The notes below the pieces were generated by a model, which had not been told where the DNA came from, ran no database searches, and worked only from the letters and a program-made list of their open reading frames with translations. Below are positions 8,016-9,738 of a DNA stretch of 9,738 nucleotides, in pieces (the stretch's first letter is position 1; each line of letters begins with the position of its first letter). Position numbers and translations under genes: made by a program. Source of the stretch: Kiritimatiellia bacterium (GTDB lineage: Bacteria; Verrucomicrobiota; Kiritimatiellia; RFP12; UBA1067); assembly GCA_024405255.1 (NCBI GenBank), contig JAKSOY010000166.1, forward strand, positions 1 to 9,738, given 5' to 3'.

Positions 8016-8043
8016 ATTATACCACAAACCTTAAGGTTTTTAA
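8016..8043 (-). promoter_or_regulatory. Putative promoter of the transposase remnant
   Basis: On the minus strand a perfect -10 box TATAAT (complement of 8016-8021) is preceded, after 16 bp, by TTAAAA (complement of 8038-8043), a 4-of-6 match to the -35 consensus. It lies 45-73 bp upstream of the remnant's ATG at 7971. The promoter would still fire into the pseudogene and towards the 3' end of the giant surface-protein gene, producing antisense RNA if transcription continues. This is a pattern match only. Confidence 0.45.
8026..8039. repeat. Perfect 14-bp palindrome AAACCTTAAGGTTT
   Basis: The sequence is its own reverse complement and lies inside the spacer and start of the -35 region of the transposase promoter. 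It may be part of the outer end of the insertion element, a target-site scar (TTAA at its centre), or an operator. I found no second copy at the other side of the remnant near 7525, so an intact pair of terminal inverted repeats cannot be shown. Confidence 0.5.
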
Positions 8044-8086
8044 TGAAAATCGCAATAAATTTCAGTTTTCGATTCATGGAGGCTGC

Positions 8087-8106
8087 GTCGACGCGCCAGC
8101 GTCGGC
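8087..8106 (+). promoter_or_regulatory. GC-rich hairpin in the leader of the type III chaperone gene
   Basis: GTCGACGC (8087-8094) can pair with GCGTCGGC (8099-8106) around the loop GCCA, giving eight pairs with one G-T wobble. It overlaps a 10-bp palindrome, GCGTCGACGC (8085-8094). It sits 45 bp before the chaperone start and no T-run follows, so it is not a standard intrinsic terminator; it could structure the 5' leader or be a protein site. No convincing plus-strand promoter was found between 8041 and 8151; AATAAA at 8054-8059 is a weak -10 candidate. Confidence 0.35.
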
Positions 8107-8151
8107 ACAACCTTCACGGATTTAGGGAAAAAGGCAAGGAGAACTGCTGGC

Positions 8152-8628
8152 ATGGAATTCAAAAAACTCATGGCAGATTTCGCGGCGGCCGCGCGGATCG
8201 ACCGCATCGATCCCGACGAGGACGGGTGCTACCGCTTTGAAATCGACGGGATGGTGGTGACGTTTTCGGAGGTGCTCGAGTCGGACGAGCTGCTCACGTG
8301 GGCGGAGGCGGGCGAATTGCCGCCGGAAGGCCGCGAAACGCTCTACCGCACGCTGCTCGAGGCGTTGTACATGGGGCGCGCGACGGGCGGCTCCGTGCTT
8401 TCCGTGGATCCCGAATCCGGCATGGTCTGCCTGCACCGCAGCGATCCCCTGACGGCGATGGATTTCGAGCGTTTCAAAGAGGCGCTCCAGAAGTTCGTGA
8501 ACGTGCTCGAGTTCTGGCGGCGGACGCTTGCCGATTTCAGGCCCGCCGCCAAGGAGCATGCTGAAGCCGTGCAGGCCGAGCCGGGCGTCGAACGCGAAAT
8601 CGCCTTTGGCAATTTCATGCGCGTGTAG
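8152..8628 (+). CDS. CesT/Tir-chaperone-family type III secretion chaperone
   Basis: This 158-residue acidic protein fits class I type III secretion chaperones (CesT/SycE family, PF05932). These are small cytoplasmic dimers that bind the N-terminal region of one or a few effectors and deliver them to the injectisome ATPase. The order of elements is right: an N-terminal amphipathic helix (about 2-16), a strand pair around YRFEIDGMVVTFSE (27-40), a helix ETLYRTLLEALYMG (62-75), a strand pair SVLSVDPESGMVCLHRSDPL (81-100), and a long C-terminal helix with MDFERFKEALQKFVNVLEFW (103-122). Members are usually 130-160 residues, so it looks complete; residues 131-158 are a charged tail. The start is supported by AAGGAG at 8136-8141, ten bases upstream, a slightly long gap. 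The next gene follows after 102 bp on the same strand, as expected for a chaperone and its cargo. The family call rests on fold pattern and motif memory, since sequence identity within the family is low. Confidence 0.72.
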   Translation: MEFKKLMADFAAAARIDRIDPDEDGCYRFEIDGMVVTFSEVLESDELLTWAEAGELPPEGRETLYRTLLEALYMGRATGGSVLSVDPESGMVCLHRSDPLTAMDFERFKEALQKFVNVLEFWRRTLADFRPAAKEHAEAVQAEPGVEREIAFGNFMRV

Positions 8629-8640
8629 GGCGGCGCGCCG

Positions 8641-8658
8641 AAAAAAACGCAAAAAAAA
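8641..8658. promoter_or_regulatory. Two A-tracts in helical phase between chaperone and downstream gene
   Basis: A7 (8641-8647) and A8 (8651-8658) are centred about 10.5 bp apart, one helical turn, which favours intrinsic bending and resembles UP-element or H-NS-like protein sites. They begin 12 bp after the chaperone stop. No well-matched -35/-10 pair follows (TGTAAA at 8681-8686 lacks a good -35), so a promoter is possible but not shown. Confidence 0.3.
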
Positions 8659-8689
8659 CGTAACCTTTCGTCTGCGAGTGTGTAAACAA

Positions 8690-8707
8690 GGAAAACAACG
8701 GTTTTCC
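8690..8707 (+). promoter_or_regulatory. Hairpin GGAAAAC-AACG-GTTTTCC before the putative effector gene
   Basis: A perfect seven-pair stem with a four-base loop lies 23 bp upstream of the ATG at 8731 and just ahead of its ribosome binding site (GAGGA at 8721-8725). It is not followed by a T-run and is rather AT-rich, so it is unlikely to be a strong terminator. It could modulate translation or be an operator. Confidence 0.35.
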
Positions 8708-8730
8708 AAGAACTGAGAAAGAGGACAAAT

Positions 8731-9738
8731 ATGGGAAATGTCAACGCATTATCCGCACAGAACCAATTGAACGAAATCGCCCGCATGGCCTACGGGTCGG
8801 GGACGTTCTTCGAAGGGACTTCGGGCGGCAAGGGCAACATCGGCCTCATCACGGGCGCGGACGGGCAACCGCGCGTGATCAAGTTCAACACGCATTCCTA
8901 CGAACGCGGCGGCGCGGCGACGGCCGAGCAGATCCAAAGTTCGAACGCCCTGCGCTCCCAGCTCCTTTCCATCGCCAACGAGCTCAATCCCGGCGTGGTC
9001 GCCGAGCTTCGCGCCAAACTCGGGCTCGGCCTGGACGAAGACGCCTCCGCCGGCCAAACGCTGCTCACGCGCAAGATCGCGGCGGCGGCGGTGAAGCTCA
9101 TCAACGCGAACGGCATGGCGACGGCCATGGAGGGCGTGAACGCCGGGTCGCTCAAGTCGACGGGCGGCACGAAGTTCGAGGAAGCCCGCGTGTACGCGAC
9201 CTACGGCGTCTCGGCGAAGACGCTCAAGGCGTGCAACATGAGCACGGCCGACTTCACGGAATCGGTGAACGCGGTGGCGGAGAAGTTCCTCCTGTCGGAC
9301 GCGAAGAAGCAGGTGGTGGGCCGCGCGACCGCCTCCTACCTGACTGCAATCGCCGAGGAGGGCAAGACCGGCCAGCTCGACGAGGAAGGCAACCCGAAGA
9401 AGGGTCTGCCCTCGAAGGACGAGCTGAAACGGCAGATTTTGGACGGCATGTTCGGCGGCACCTACTTCGGATTGGCTCACGTCGGGGCGTTTTTCGTCAA
9501 ACTCCCCCCGTTCGGATCCGCCGACGTTCAGCTGATTGGCACCCCGTTGCTCGAGTTGTCGCAATCCATGAGCGACGACGAGTGCGCCGACGCCGCCTAC
9601 TTCATCGCCAAGATGGGCACGGGGAAGCGGGGCGTGGACGGTCAGCGTGAGAATGCGCTGTCGTCCATGTCCCTCAAGACATTGGTCGACCACCGAACCG
9701 AACTCATGGCCATCCGTCAGAGAAACGGCACGCTGACC
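8731..9738 (+). CDS. Putative type III secreted effector of unknown function (3' end outside window)
   Basis: A frame of 336 codons runs without a stop from the ATG at 8731 to the end of the window. GAGGA lies five bases upstream of the ATG. The first ~60 residues are polar and Asn/Ser/Gly-rich (MGNVNALSAQNQLNEIARMA, a GTSGGKGNIG loop, then GADGQPRVIKFNTHSYERGG at 42-61), without a Sec signal peptide, as is usual for type III substrates. The remainder alternates Ala-rich helices (about 62-140 and 172-223) with a Lys/Glu-rich linker near 220-234. A hydrophobic, Gly/Phe-rich stretch follows (about 236-258) and ends in KLPPFG. I recognise no catalytic motif or named family. The effector role is inferred only from its place directly behind a CesT-type chaperone. 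Alternatives are a translocator, a needle-associated protein, or an unrelated cytoplasmic protein. That it is a real gene is well supported by length, ribosome site and codon pattern. Confidence 0.7.
   Translation, partial: MGNVNALSAQNQLNEIARMAYGSGTFFEGTSGGKGNIGLITGADGQPRVIKFNTHSYERGGAATAEQIQSSNALRSQLLSIANELNPGVVAELRAKLGLGLDEDASAGQTLLTRKIAAAAVKLINANGMATAMEGVNAGSLKSTGGTKFEEARVYATYGVSAKTLKACNMSTADFTESVNAVAEKFLLSDAKKQVVGRATASYLTAIAEEGKTGQLDEEGNPKKGLPSKDELKRQILDGMFGGTYFGLAHVGAFFVKLPPFGSADVQLIGTPLLELSQSMSDDECADAAYFIAKMGTGKRGVDGQRENALSSMSLKTLVDHRTELMAIRQRNGTLT

Noticed and set aside
8043..8240. Small plus-strand frame starting MKIAINFSFRFM
   Set aside because: It runs out of frame into the chaperone gene and turns into Arg/Gly-rich sequence. 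AAGG lies near its ATG, but only because of the palindrome there. Most likely leader sequence.
8749..9693. Open frame of 314 codons on the minus strand opposite the putative effector
   Set aside because: Composition is typical of an antisense shadow (His/Arg/Gly/Leu-rich). The plus-strand frame has a good ribosome site, natural helix patterning and no stops.
1..9738. CRISPR arrays, tRNA or rRNA genes, toxin-antitoxin pairs, diversity-generating retroelement
   Set aside because: I saw no regularly spaced repeats, no tRNA-like cloverleaf or rRNA sequence, and no reverse transcriptase or template repeat, although the FGE-like fold made the last worth looking for.

Overview
The window comes from a GC-rich bacterium that I think belongs to the PVC superphylum (Verrucomicrobiota, Kiritimatiellota or Lentisphaerota), possibly host- or gut-associated. 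The clues are a giant exported protein mixing LamG modules, a PKD domain, a purple-acid-phosphatase-like enzyme, a formylglycine-enzyme-like fold and autotransporter-type beta repeats, next to a CesT-type type III secretion chaperone. The taxon is an inference from gene content; no ribosomal or other marker gene is present.

Left part (1-7524): the 3' end of a gene for a phytase-like esterase-domain protein enters from the left edge and stops at 481. After a short AT-richer gap comes one gene of 6.9 kb (616-7524, about 2302 residues) that fills most of the window. It encodes an exported surface protein: signal peptide, three concanavalin-like LamG units, PKD, calcineurin-like phosphoesterase with its metal motifs mostly intact, a catalytically dead SUMF1/FGE-like domain, and about 900 residues of probable beta-helix. 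Both genes point to phosphoester or glycan breakdown outside the cytoplasm.

Middle (about 7525-8040): directly behind that stop codon lies a broken IS1380-type (IS4-superfamily) transposase on the minus strand. The N-terminal codons with ribosome binding site and promoter, and the C-terminal block with the Y-E-K part of the signature, are both present. The bulk of the gene between them is missing and the two parts are in different frames. A perfect 14-bp palindrome lies at its promoter end.

Right part (8041-9738): a type III secretion chaperone of the CesT/Tir-chaperone family (8152-8628) is followed after 102 bp by an unrecognised gene (8731 to beyond the window end, 336 codons visible). 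The arrangement, a small acidic chaperone upstream of a larger protein with a polar N-terminus, is the usual layout of a chaperone and its secreted effector. This pair is the most likely undescribed system here.
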